NCBI GenBank assembly: GCA_002361625.1
Contig: DETL01000021.1
Span: forward strand, 1 to 64,000
Direction: 5' to 3'
Source: Bacteroidales bacterium UBA3289
Lineage (GTDB): Bacteria > Bacteroidota > Bacteroidia > Bacteroidales > UBA932
Length of the DNA: 64,000 nt
The translations under genes were made by a program, and so were the position numbers. Shown piece by piece: positions 50,926-59,691 of the stretch; the stretch's first letter is position 1; every line of letters starts with the position of its first letter. Under the pieces are notes generated by a model. It was not told the DNA's origin. It made no database searches and saw nothing but the letters and a program-made list of their open reading frames with translations.

Positions 50926-52641
50926 TCAGAAGCAGATCGGCTGCAGATACTCCCCGATGCGGTCCAGCCAGGTGTAGCTGCCGGTGCCGGGGGAAGCCGT
51001 ACGCTGGAAACAGTGGTCGCGGAGGGCGAGGGTATGGAGTTCGGCCGGGATGCCCATCGCGCGGAGCTTTTCCCAGATTTTCACGGAGCCCATGGAGGCA
51101 TACCCGTCGGCATCGCCGTGGATCATGAGCATCGGCGCGGTATCCAGGTCGAAGGAGAAGTCCGGAACCAGTATGTCGTCGTCCCCGTTGCCCCGGTGCG
51201 CATTATGCCCGTCGGCCCCATCGACAAGGGTGTACGCGGGATAAATGCCGATGCCCCACTGCACTTTGCAGGAAAGCCTGTCGATGTCGTCAATCGGCAG
51301 ATAAGAACGGTGCCGGGACGATGTGACGCCCATCACGGTCAGGTGACCACCGGCGGAAGAACCCATGATCCCGATGCGGTCGGGGTCCAGGCCGAAGCCC
51401 GCCGCCTTGCTCCGGACCACGCGGACAGCCCGCTGGAGGTCCTGCCAGGCGTTCGTGTGCTTGGCGAGCGTTTCGGGACGCGGGGTGCGGTAGCGCATGG
51501 TCACGACCGTCATGCCCAGCTCGTTCAGGTACCGCCGGGCTGGCGTCACCTCGAAACTGTCCGTTCCGTTGCCCACATAGGCACCGCCGGAATAGATGAT
51601 CTGGATGGCCGTGGTTTTCAGCTGCTTGGGGAAATGCCACTCGATATAGGGCGTGCCCTGGTTCTCCTGTACGTCGGGCATCCGGTCCTCCGGCCAGATA
51701 TCCTCGCGGATGTATTCCGCCCGCGCGTCATCCGACGTAAAACGGTCCGTCAACGGGACTTCCGGCGCCACGGGGCCCAGGTAGCCCATCTGCCGCATGA
51801 ACTCGACGCCCCGCTCCAGGCCGAAGGCTCCGTGACCCTTGCCCGGGTACAGATGGACCTCGGCCGGAATCCCCCGCTTGCGGAGTTCCCGGTACACGAG
51901 CGTGGACGCCGTCGGGGTGTAAGGGTCGATCTCCCCGTGATGCAGGCTCATCGGGCAGGTCTTTTCGTCGAATTTGAACACGTCGGACAGCCGCACGTCC
52001 GGGCCGTAACCCTCCCGGGTGGCCGGAGTACCGGTCTCGCCGTCGGTGGTGGCATAGGCAGGCGCATTGACAATCGCCCAGTTGATGTGACAAGGGATGT
52101 CGTCGGTCTTGTCGATCCGCTCATACGCCGGCGTCTGGCTGCTCGTTGCCAACAGGAGCGCCAGGTGCGATCCGGCCGACATGGAGATCACGCCGATCTT
52201 TTCCGGGTCGAAACCTCGCTTTGCGGCCTCTTTCCGCACGAGGCGGACCGCCCGCTGGCCATCCTCCCAGGCCGTCTGATAGATGGGCAGCCCCACGGGC
52301 CTGGGTGTCCGGTACACGAAGTTGACACACTGCACCCCCAGTTCCGTAAACCGCTTGTGCCACTGGTCGATCAGCCCCACGTCGCAGCAGTTCATGTAAC
52401 TGCCGCCGGAGATGAGGATCATGCAGGCGCCGGTGGGGTTGGCCGGCTTTTCGAACCATTCCAGATAGGCGACGCGATGCTTGTCGGGATTGAACTCCGG
52501 CCGCTCCGCCTCGTCGGTCATGGCCGCAATCTGATGCGCCTGCGCATCGGGCATCTTCCCCTTGGGCCACACGGCCACGCGTTCCTGGGCCGCCAGCGAC
52601 AAGGAAATCGATACTAAAAGTAATCCAAGAATCTTTTTCAT
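50926..52641 (-). CDS. Secreted protein with two alpha/beta-hydrolase domains
   Basis: 571 residues. Signal peptide (LGLLLVSISLSLAAQ). Two homologous hydrolase domains of about 260 residues each: the first has VAYLEWFEKPANPTGACMIL, the nucleophile elbow GVISMSAGSHLA and HHGEIDPYTPTAS; the second has TPYIEWHFPKQLKTTAIQII, GIMGSSAGGHLTV and MIHGDADGYASM. Both carry YRTPRP and W-x-D-x-Q-R-A-V-R. These are BD-FAE/PF20434-like carbohydrate esterase folds, probably periplasmic. The start overlaps the membrane RyR-like gene by four bases, so it lies in that transcript, but its GC-rich codon use matches the rest of the chromosome instead. Confidence 0.85.
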   Translation of the reverse strand: MKKILGLLLVSISLSLAAQERVAVWPKGKMPDAQAHQIAAMTDEAERPEFNPDKHRVAYLEWFEKPANPTGACMILISGGSYMNCCDVGLIDQWHKRFTELGVQCVNFVYRTPRPVGLPIYQTAWEDGQRAVRLVRKEAAKRGFDPEKIGVISMSAGSHLALLLATSSQTPAYERIDKTDDIPCHINWAIVNAPAYATTDGETGTPATREGYGPDVRLSDVFKFDEKTCPMSLHHGEIDPYTPTASTLVYRELRKRGIPAEVHLYPGKGHGAFGLERGVEFMRQMGYLGPVAPEVPLTDRFTSDDARAEYIREDIWPEDRMPDVQENQGTPYIEWHFPKQLKTTAIQIIYSGGAYVGNGTDSFEVTPARRYLNELGMTVVTMRYRTPRPETLAKHTNAWQDLQRAVRVVRSKAAGFGLDPDRIGIMGSSAGGHLTVMGVTSSRHRSYLPIDDIDRLSCKVQWGIGIYPAYTLVDGADGHNAHRGNGDDDILVPDFSFDLDTAPMLMIHGDADGYASMGSVKIWEKLRAMGIPAELHTLALRDHCFQRTASPGTGSYTWLDRIGEYLQPICF

Positions 52642-54692
52642 TTCGTTTCCTCCTGATCCTGCATACCGTCTGCAAGGATATTTAACGTTGTCTTTACGAC
52701 AATCCAGTCATGGTGCCGGGTCTCTTCATCCAGCAAAGCGTAAGGGCGCATGTCCGGATGCGTCATCAGGTCTTCTTTTTTTTCTTCCGCATACCGGTAT
52801 CCGGCCATTTCATGAGAGGCATTCCAACGGAGATGCTCCAACCGCGCCAAATAATCCAGTACGGAAACCGTTCGGGAATCATCCCCGACAAAATGGCATC
52901 CCTCGTATTTATCCGGGATCCCCTCCGGGACCGCATGTCCATTCCAAAAAGAACGTGGGCAAAGGGCGGCTTTCTCCCGGACATGGAAATAATTGGCAAA
53001 ATCCTGTTCGGTCTTGCGACGGATCTCCAGTTTGTGGGCAAGTCCCGTTCCGGGTTTCCTGCGGATCCAATCCATACGGTCGTCCCACAAGACCTCGCTG
53101 GAAGTACTGGCCGCGTAAGCTGCCTGGAACAACCTGGCATAATGGATATAGCTTTCTCCGGATATATTGTCCCAGGTCCACGTTTTTTCCACATTCCCGA
53201 TGATCCGGATACAATCACGATCACCGTAGCTGCTGTTAAAAAATTGAATCGTTTCCTGGTAATCGGAAGCATGGTCCATCTTGACGACGATCAGGAACTT
53301 GTCCAGAGAAGGACGATACTGGTAGGCGCACGCCAGGATTTCAATGGCAAGGTCTATATTCCGTCCATCTTCGCCCAAAGAGATGAAGACATAGTTCAAC
53401 GAGCCGATCCTTTCTCTTAAAAAGACTTTGAAAGCGTGGGAGCGGACATCCTCGCACACGAAATGGACACGGCTCTCATCCAAAGCGGGATGGGAAGAGC
53501 GGAATTCGTCCGACAAGCGTTCCATCCGTTCGTCCACGATGTCGCACTGAAACGGACTGGGATTCCCTTCTCCGTTCACGAAAGCCCCGAATTCATAAAG
53601 GAAGGAAAGGGCTCCCCGGCCACTTTCCCCAAAGCCACAGACCAGCGCATGGAAAGGACTGTCCACATAACCCGCCGGCTCCCCATCTGCATCCTTCGCG
53701 ATATCGACCAAATGGATCGGATATAAAGATTCGTCCAGCTTGAGCGCTTTCGTCGCCAGGAAAGAGGTATCGACGATATGGAGATTCTCCGGAGAGGCAA
53801 GGTCTGTCTTCAGCGCCAGACCTTCCCTTTTGGCATAATAATAAACTTGTGCCTTGACAGGCAGCATCCGCTTAAGTGCAGCGACGTTCTCATCTGTATC
53901 TTCCGACAGTAGGTAAAAACAGGAATCCTCCCTGTCGGCCCAGTAACGTAACCTCTTCAGTCCCAGCTCTTCGAACAACGACTCCTCCACACTTTTCCCG
54001 ATCCGCTTGTTCGCTTTGAGCAAGATGGCATCCGGAAGGAGTGACCGTATCTTTTCCAAGGTAATCGACGTAGAGCGCACACCCCGGAACAGCCTGAAAA
54101 TAGAGACTTTGTCCGGAACCGGATCCTGGGTCGGCCCTTCTACGAAAAGGACCCGGTCCCCGGAAGGAATACTTTTGGCCAACGCGATCGACAAGGGACC
54201 GGTTCCCAAGAAGATATGGGTCCGCACCTTCGGGGCACGCAAAGAATGGAGCCACAACCAGGCCCGGCTCAACAAACGGCCCGCCAGAAAATGGATGGCC
54301 AGGATGGAGGTGGTCCATATGGCACACAAATACAGTCCCTGCAGCAGGATCAGGTGGACTTGCGGATTCGTTACACCTTCCACAGGAACGCCGGCTTTCA
54401 AGTTGAAAAAACCGACGAGATTGCCGAATCCCGACGCCAGTTTGAAAAGGAACAAGTCCAGCGAGGAGATCAGGGCAAGAATCAGTTTTGGAAACCAGTG
54501 CTTGGCTGCAGCATAGTCGTAGGCATACCAGTAGAACCACATTGACAAGACGAGGATGACCATCGCGGGAATCCATAGCAGCTTAGGTCCCCTCTTGAGC
54601 ATGCGCAAGGTGACGATGCCGTACAACAGTACAAAAAGTATGACGATTCCTGTCGCTTGACCGGCAGTGAGTCTTTCAAAAAAGAGTGGCAT
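52638..54692 (-). CDS. Membrane protein with TrkA-N-like region and RyR-like C-terminus
   Basis: 684 residues. Hydrophobic helices at about 12-30, 38-56, 68-86 and 112-134. Two Rossmann-like segments follow: THIFLGTGPLSIALAKSI (about 158) and HALVCGFGESGRGALSFLYE (about 348, with G-x-G-x-x-G), separated by DAILLKANKRIGKSVEESLF; they resemble TrkA-N/RCK nucleotide-binding modules of potassium channels. The C-terminal 80 residues (YLARLEHLRWNASHEMAGYR, Y-A-E-E-K-K, then DMRPYALLDEETRHHDWIVV) look like a diverged RyR domain. It is the fourth gene of the TIR/RyR set; three bases separate it from the PEGA gene. A ligand-gated channel or sensor is a guess. No signal peptide. Confidence 0.6.
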   Translation of the reverse strand: MPLFFERLTAGQATGIVILFVLLYGIVTLRMLKRGPKLLWIPAMVILVLSMWFYWYAYDYAAAKHWFPKLILALISSLDLFLFKLASGFGNLVGFFNLKAGVPVEGVTNPQVHLILLQGLYLCAIWTTSILAIHFLAGRLLSRAWLWLHSLRAPKVRTHIFLGTGPLSIALAKSIPSGDRVLFVEGPTQDPVPDKVSIFRLFRGVRSTSITLEKIRSLLPDAILLKANKRIGKSVEESLFEELGLKRLRYWADREDSCFYLLSEDTDENVAALKRMLPVKAQVYYYAKREGLALKTDLASPENLHIVDTSFLATKALKLDESLYPIHLVDIAKDADGEPAGYVDSPFHALVCGFGESGRGALSFLYEFGAFVNGEGNPSPFQCDIVDERMERLSDEFRSSHPALDESRVHFVCEDVRSHAFKVFLRERIGSLNYVFISLGEDGRNIDLAIEILACAYQYRPSLDKFLIVVKMDHASDYQETIQFFNSSYGDRDCIRIIGNVEKTWTWDNISGESYIHYARLFQAAYAASTSSEVLWDDRMDWIRRKPGTGLAHKLEIRRKTEQDFANYFHVREKAALCPRSFWNGHAVPEGIPDKYEGCHFVGDDSRTVSVLDYLARLEHLRWNASHEMAGYRYAEEKKEDLMTHPDMRPYALLDEETRHHDWIVVKTTLNILADGMQDQEETK

Positions 54693-54695
54693 GGA

Positions 54696-57125
54696 CTACA
54701 GATAGAATACGCGGAGAATATTGGCGCCCTTGCTCTCCTTGCCACCAAGCGTGAAACCGATGGAGGCCATAATCCCTCCGAACTCGAAAGGAGAGACATC
54801 ATAACCACTGTTTTTGCCGTTCTTATTATACAGGTTGACACCGCCTTTCAGGCTTCTGTAGCCAATTTTGAAATTCGCATTCAGGACAGGGAACCGGGAA
54901 TGGAATTCCAAGCCGAAAAACAGGTCCCGCATATTCACATAGTTGAATGTCATCCAACTCATGTCAATCTTCTCTATGGTATGCAATACAGGAAGCCAGT
55001 AGTAGGAGGCCAGCAGATCCACGTCAAGGAACTGATGAAGGCCTCCGCCAATCCGCTGTTCACCATTCAGGAAGACGCAGGATGCGCTGAAAAGATTCTT
55101 GGGAGTCGTTCCCTCATCGACCGCGTTGAAAAAGACACCCTTCGCAAATGCCGTAGAGAATCCCGGCCATACATACATCTTCAGGAATTCCAGGTTTCCG
55201 ACTTCCTTGAAGGGCAGCTCATTGGCCGTGACCTGATGGTCCATCAGGAGCAGATTACCGGTGAGCAGGGCAAAATTGCCGTTCGCCGAATAGGACATCC
55301 TGTTCAGGACATCTTTCTTTTCAGAGAAACGGAATGTACCCTTGTAGGCCAGATCACGGCGTCTCTTCTCGCCGCGAAGCCGTATCCCCTGGTTGAATCC
55401 GGGATCAGGGCCGAGGCTATAGCGTCGGTATTCGTATTTGTACCGACCATAGGGCAGATCCAAAACCGCATCGGTAAAATGGTCATACTCATTGATGACG
55501 AAATCTTCCCCACCGTCAAGGGAGGAGATGTAGATATTGAATCCGGCATTCGGATTTCCCGGAGCCTGGAAAGAATCCGAGAGTACCTTCAGAGGATGGG
55601 TGGGCTTCAAGGATACGGAAATCGTATCTCTCTCCCCGAGGATACGGGAGGTATTGACAAGCTTGACCGGATAATAATTCTTTTGACGAAGCAAGATCGT
55701 ATTCTCACCCAGCGTGACCGGCTTGCTGTAAACAGGCGTCCGGATTCCTTCCGCCACATCATTGATGACCACCTCTACGCCCACCGGATCCGTATTGATC
55801 GTCAGGTAAGAGAGCGGAACCATATTGATTTCGAAGTCAATGGTCTCTCCCGGATTGACATGAACCGCATAGGTCGGAATCTCGGACATATAATCCGGCT
55901 TTTCGAAAGAAATCTTATGGTCGTCTGCCGTGAACGGCAGTTCGAGCTTGTCAACGATGGTTCCGATAGGTGTCGATCCGTCTTTGATCACGGTTCCTTC
56001 CGCATTCTTCCCGCTGAAGAAGCGGATGGTTCCGCTTTTCGGGGTCATGACGATATCCAGGGGGATCATCTCCCCTTCCCGGACGGTAAAGGAATAGCTG
56101 TAATCCTCAAAATCGTTCGCAGTAGCGATGACCTGGTAAGTAGCAGGTTCGAGCGGAATGACGATATTGCGTTCCGAATCCTGATACAATTCGAAATGAT
56201 TGATCATCGTACCCGCCGAATTGAACGTCTTGAGGCCTCCCCTGCCATAATAGCCGTCCAGGTTGATGGCTCTCCCGCCGATGAACAGCTTGGGATTCTT
56301 ATCGTCCAGATTTCCGGAGCCGGCTTTGAGCGTCAATTTGGCCAAAGCGAAGCGCGGCACAAGATCGAATTTGTATTCTTTTGTCATCTTGGGATCGTCC
56401 GTCGCGCTGACGGAAACGAACGTATCCATGGGGAAGTAGTCGTTCCGCAGGATATGAATCGGGGTTTCACCCTCACTCAAAGTAAGCGTGACCGGAGAGA
56501 TACGGGGGGTGGGATCACTGCCTACCGTGATCTGTGCTCCTTCGGGATTCGTAAGGATCCGGACACTCCGTTCCTGAAGCGGACGGGCAATCTGGAGCAC
56601 CGGAAGGCCGCGGGTGACCGTCTTCCCTCCCGAGGTCATTTTGATGATGATTTCACTGTTGCGCAAAGTCGGGTCCGGATTCCGCAGCGCCTTGATGACC
56701 AAATTATTGCCACCCCTGTCCAAGGTGCACCATTCCGGGCAGCTTACCACCTCCCACTTCCCGAGTCCGCCTTTACCGGCCGTAACGGTGACGCTGTGCG
56801 CTTCTTCAGTATAGGCAAAATTCACGAAAGGCTCCGAAAAAACCAGTCGCTCGCTCTCTTTCTTTACGGCAGCGGCTTTGTCCAGTTCCTTCAGGCACTT
56901 TTCATAATCCGGACGGATTTCCTTGATGAAACTGTCATATTGCCGGTAAAGCTTCAATATTCCTTCGTACTGAGCCTTGGCCGCGGCAAAGTCTCCATTC
57001 AACATGTATACATTGGCGGCATTCTTCATGGTTTCGAAGGAATTCTTTTCGCCGGCCGTCTGGGCAGAGACCATTGCCATTCCCCCGATCAGGAAGAGCA
57101 ACGTAAAGAGCATTTTTTTCATCAT
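54696..57125 (-). CDS. PEGA-domain protein with C-terminal beta-barrel
   Basis: 809 residues. Signal peptide (LFTLLFLIGGMAMVSAQ). Residues about 30-85 are TPR-like (AANVYMLNGDFAAAKAQYEG). Residues 90-180 are BACON-like (VTVTAGKGGLGKWEVVSCPE). Then a series of PEGA-like sandwiches, the first with the name-giving RILTNPEGAQITVG and another with LTINTDPVGVEVVINDVAEG. The last ~240 residues alternate like an outer-membrane barrel (FEFGGIMASIGFTLGG, end V-F-Y-L). It would span from periplasm to outer membrane. The start overlaps the TIR gene stop by four bases (ATGA). Confidence 0.75.
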   Translation of the reverse strand: MMKKMLFTLLFLIGGMAMVSAQTAGEKNSFETMKNAANVYMLNGDFAAAKAQYEGILKLYRQYDSFIKEIRPDYEKCLKELDKAAAVKKESERLVFSEPFVNFAYTEEAHSVTVTAGKGGLGKWEVVSCPEWCTLDRGGNNLVIKALRNPDPTLRNSEIIIKMTSGGKTVTRGLPVLQIARPLQERSVRILTNPEGAQITVGSDPTPRISPVTLTLSEGETPIHILRNDYFPMDTFVSVSATDDPKMTKEYKFDLVPRFALAKLTLKAGSGNLDDKNPKLFIGGRAINLDGYYGRGGLKTFNSAGTMINHFELYQDSERNIVIPLEPATYQVIATANDFEDYSYSFTVREGEMIPLDIVMTPKSGTIRFFSGKNAEGTVIKDGSTPIGTIVDKLELPFTADDHKISFEKPDYMSEIPTYAVHVNPGETIDFEINMVPLSYLTINTDPVGVEVVINDVAEGIRTPVYSKPVTLGENTILLRQKNYYPVKLVNTSRILGERDTISVSLKPTHPLKVLSDSFQAPGNPNAGFNIYISSLDGGEDFVINEYDHFTDAVLDLPYGRYKYEYRRYSLGPDPGFNQGIRLRGEKRRRDLAYKGTFRFSEKKDVLNRMSYSANGNFALLTGNLLLMDHQVTANELPFKEVGNLEFLKMYVWPGFSTAFAKGVFFNAVDEGTTPKNLFSASCVFLNGEQRIGGGLHQFLDVDLLASYYWLPVLHTIEKIDMSWMTFNYVNMRDLFFGLEFHSRFPVLNANFKIGYRSLKGGVNLYNKNGKNSGYDVSPFEFGGIMASIGFTLGGKESKGANILRVFYL

Positions 57126-58054
57126 TCTGTCGTATTTAAGCGGGTCATTATCATTTCTATTTCTTCATCTGCAGGGATATCCAGGATCTCATCCAGCTGA
57201 TGAATAGCCTGCACATTCTCTCGGATGGCTTCCTCGGTCGATATCCGGTTTTCTGGGGATGCATATTTGAGCGGCTCATACAAAGCCTTGACCGTATTGA
57301 CTCTCCTCGTATGGATTTCCAGAAGATCCTGTCTGTACTCATCCCGGATTTTCTGGAAATCCGGTCCTTCAGGAGCAGACACGGTATGGAGTTGGGCGCA
57401 TTGTTTCATCAGCGTCTCGGCTTCGTCCACGCTGGGCAGGACAAACTCCAGGGAATCTTCCCGGGAAAGCCAGTTTTCCGTACGGGCCAGGATGGCCGCA
57501 CTCTCGGCCTGCATCTGCGTAGCCTTTCCTTTCTCAAACGCATGGAATCCGATCAAACCGCCCGCAATCACCAGCAAACCGAGTGCGGAGAACGCGATCC
57601 GGCGAATTCTCCGTTTTTTACCGGATGAACGCGACTCCCATTCGACGGACGTCCCATCCAAGGTGTGCCGGACATTCTGGACAAGCTGGTCCAATCCGTC
57701 CTCGGGCTTGTCCAGGGAGTCAATGTAGTTGATGCTTTGCAGATAATAGGCGCGGTCAATATTGTATGCGACATCATCCAGCCGGTATACGAGGATCGGC
57801 CGATGGCACTTGTCCGCAAAATAATTGATTTCCCGGCTGACTTCCGCGGATACGTTCGAATTCTTCGAATGGACATAGATGAGCATCTCACTGGAATCCA
57901 TCGCTTCGACCAGCTGGGTCTGCCAGTTGGCGTTGTGCCGAAGGTCCCTTTCGGATGCGAAACACGGAATGCCGCGATCTTCAAGATACTGACGGATGGC
58001 ATGAAGCGCCTTCACGTCTTTATTGGAATGACTGATAAACGCTGTATATTTCAT
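57122..58054 (-). CDS. TIR-domain transmembrane protein
   Basis: 310 residues from the ATG at 58054, which overlaps the upstream stop (ATGA). Residues 1-135 are a TIR domain: KYTAFISHSNKDVKALHAIR, GIPCFASERDLRHNANWQTQ, EMLIYVHSKNSNVSAEVSRE, with Glu71/Glu75 in the place of the catalytic glutamate of NAD-cleaving TIRs, and RPILVYRLDD. A basic linker (GKKRRIRRI) precedes one helix (153-171, LGLLVIAGGLIGF), then a helical, probably periplasmic region of about 135 residues. The order suggests a cytoplasmic enzyme or signalling module controlled by a periplasmic sensor domain. Confidence 0.82.
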   Translation of the reverse strand: MKYTAFISHSNKDVKALHAIRQYLEDRGIPCFASERDLRHNANWQTQLVEAMDSSEMLIYVHSKNSNVSAEVSREINYFADKCHRPILVYRLDDVAYNIDRAYYLQSINYIDSLDKPEDGLDQLVQNVRHTLDGTSVEWESRSSGKKRRIRRIAFSALGLLVIAGGLIGFHAFEKGKATQMQAESAAILARTENWLSREDSLEFVLPSVDEAETLMKQCAQLHTVSAPEGPDFQKIRDEYRQDLLEIHTRRVNTVKALYEPLKYASPENRISTEEAIRENVQAIHQLDEILDIPADEEIEMIMTRLNTTE

Positions 58055-58434
58055 CCTTTCAACTTTCTCCCGCACTGGGGGCAATATGCCATATCGACTG
58101 TGATATCAGCCCCGCAGGCCGGACAGGCCTCAGGAGCTTTTTTCAGAACCATGAAACCGAGCTTCCCCACCAGACGCAATGCATTCAGGGCTGTAAGCCG
58201 GTCATACTCTTTCTCCGACTCCGGCAATTCCGCATAAGGGACCAGACAGGGATGGAGTTTCCGCTCGTCATCCCGCTTGGGGCCATAACGCCAACCCTCC
58301 GCGAGACGGGCTTGCGCCCAAATCTCGTGGGTATTCTCTGCCAGCGTTTCGGCCAAGGCCGACAAATCGTCACTCAAACGGAAACCATCGACATCTTGTG
58401 GAGACGGCCAATAAGACTGCTTCTCGGATTTCAT
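58051..58434 (-). CDS. RyR-domain protein with zinc ribbon
   Basis: 127 residues. Residues about 25-95 are a RyR domain: LAETLAENTHEIWAQARLAE, GWRYGPKRDDERKLHPCLVP, YAELPESEKEYDRLTALNAL, matching the R-y-R pattern H-E-x-W-x-x-x-x-x-x-x-G-W-x-Y-G, then P-x-L-x-P-Y-x-x-L-x-x-x-x-K-x-x-D. The C-terminus is a zinc ribbon, C-P-A-C-G-A-D-I then Y-C-P-Q-C-G-R-K. It is the first gene of the coupled set and overlaps the TIR gene by four bases. RyR domains in bacteria have been proposed to bind nucleotide-derived ligands; here it could sense or respond to a product of the TIR protein (inference). Confidence 0.8.
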   Translation of the reverse strand: MKSEKQSYWPSPQDVDGFRLSDDLSALAETLAENTHEIWAQARLAEGWRYGPKRDDERKLHPCLVPYAELPESEKEYDRLTALNALRLVGKLGFMVLKKAPEACPACGADITVDMAYCPQCGRKLKG

Positions 58435-58456
58435 AGGTGGTCTTAGTACAGTTTCC

Positions 58457-58464
58457 CAAAGATA
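58457..58464 (-). promoter_or_regulatory. -7 element of the RyR-TIR operon
   Basis: Minus strand TATCTTTG, 22 bases before the first ATG (58434), with AT-rich sequence and a TTG 23 bases upstream. Confidence 0.6.
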
Positions 58465-58511
58465 GCAAGATTTCTCTAATTATTTAGCAATAAAAATAAT
58501 TGATAGGATAT

Positions 58512-59621
58512 TTATTGGCCTAATGCTTTGAAGGTTTCCATGACGGTGCGGAGGGCTTGGGCGTCGTTCCATTCGGCCGTGTCGGGCTCTTGCTCGTTCC
58601 GGACGGCGTTGAAACGGCGGAGGAAGGGGCCGAAGCCGGACCAGACGGTGTGGATATAGCCTTGGAGACGGGCGGCGGTCTCCGGGGCGGACTGCTTCCG
58701 GAACCGGACCATGTCCCGGATCTGCTGCTCGCAAGCGGTCGGATTCCGGTAGCCGCAGGAGGCGACGGAAAGGCCCTTCGTCGCGAAATACACACCCGTG
58801 AGGTCTGCCCGCTCGTAATGCCAGTCGCAGATGAAGACATCCCTCGGAATCAGGTCAATGGCCCTCCAGGTATCGTTGTAGCTGGCCTCCCACTCGCCGA
58901 GGCCGGTCGTCCGGCCGTCCAGCAGGCGGTCGCCCCAGATCATGAGCTGCCGGCCCTTTTCCGCCAGATGGTTCCGGATGAGGGAAACCTCCCCGGCGAA
59001 AAGTTCGGCCTTGTCACGGCCGTGGCAGCGGGGGCATTCCTCCTCGCCCAGATAGAACACTTCGTCCATGCCGGCGTGGAACGCATCGGCTTCGAAGACG
59101 TCGCAGATCTCATCGACGACATCGAATACCACCCGGTGCACGTCCGGATGGAGGGGACAGTAACTCTTGCAATAAAGGCCGTCCGGATTCGGCCACTGCG
59201 TATAGTTCTCCGTCTTCACGGAAGGGTTCTCGTCGAATTCCGGGTATTCGCGCAGGAGGGCATGCGTCTGCTTCGCCCAGGACTGGTGACCCAGGAGATT
59301 GATCTGCGGCACCAGGCGGATCCCCCGTAAACGGCACACGTTGACGATCCGCTTCACATCATCCCGGGACAGGGTCTCCGGATCCCGCAATTCGGGATGC
59401 GACTCGTAGGCATAACCCCAGTCCACCCGCAGGATCAGCAGGTTGAAGTGCGCCGGCACGAGGTCTCCCTCGACAAACTTCAGGAAATCGTTCATCTGCC
59501 CGGGCGTAGGCGCCTGGATGGCAAGTCCCCGTACGGGAATGAGTTCGTCGATGGTCCCGGCGGCCCGGGTGGAAAACACGGCGGAGACCAGGACCGCCAA
59601 CACGAGAAGGATCCGTTTCAT
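58512..59621 (-). CDS. GH20-like secreted glycoside hydrolase
   Basis: 369 residues from the ATG at 59621, which opens a signal peptide (ILLVLAVLVSAVFSTRA); the upstream open frame to 59759 crosses the promoter. TIM-barrel features: RGLAIQAPTPGQMNDFLKFV, LLILRVDWGYAYESHPEL, IRLVPQINLLGHQSWAK, and DAFHAGMDEVFYLG, which fits the GH20 Asp-Glu pair (H-x-G-x-D-E). There is no GH20 N-terminal domain. A motif C-P-R-C-H-G follows the active site and may bind metal. Substrate is probably a beta-N-acetylhexosaminide. Not clearly linked to neighbours. Confidence 0.72.
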   Translation of the reverse strand: MKRILLVLAVLVSAVFSTRAAGTIDELIPVRGLAIQAPTPGQMNDFLKFVEGDLVPAHFNLLILRVDWGYAYESHPELRDPETLSRDDVKRIVNVCRLRGIRLVPQINLLGHQSWAKQTHALLREYPEFDENPSVKTENYTQWPNPDGLYCKSYCPLHPDVHRVVFDVVDEICDVFEADAFHAGMDEVFYLGEEECPRCHGRDKAELFAGEVSLIRNHLAEKGRQLMIWGDRLLDGRTTGLGEWEASYNDTWRAIDLIPRDVFICDWHYERADLTGVYFATKGLSVASCGYRNPTACEQQIRDMVRFRKQSAPETAARLQGYIHTVWSGFGPFLRRFNAVRNEQEPDTAEWNDAQALRTVMETFKALGQ

Positions 59622-59641
59622 GGGTATCGGTTTATCTGATA

Positions 59642-59671
59642 CAAAAATAGTGAAATTATTGGTTATCTTTG
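59642..59671. promoter_or_regulatory. Divergent -7 elements
   Basis: TATTTTTG on the minus strand (59642-59649) serves the GH20-like gene and TATCTTTG on the plus strand (59664-59671) serves the repeat-protein gene. The two promoters are back to back within 30 bases. Confidence 0.55.
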
Positions 59672-59691
59672 CAGGAGATGCACCCCGAACG

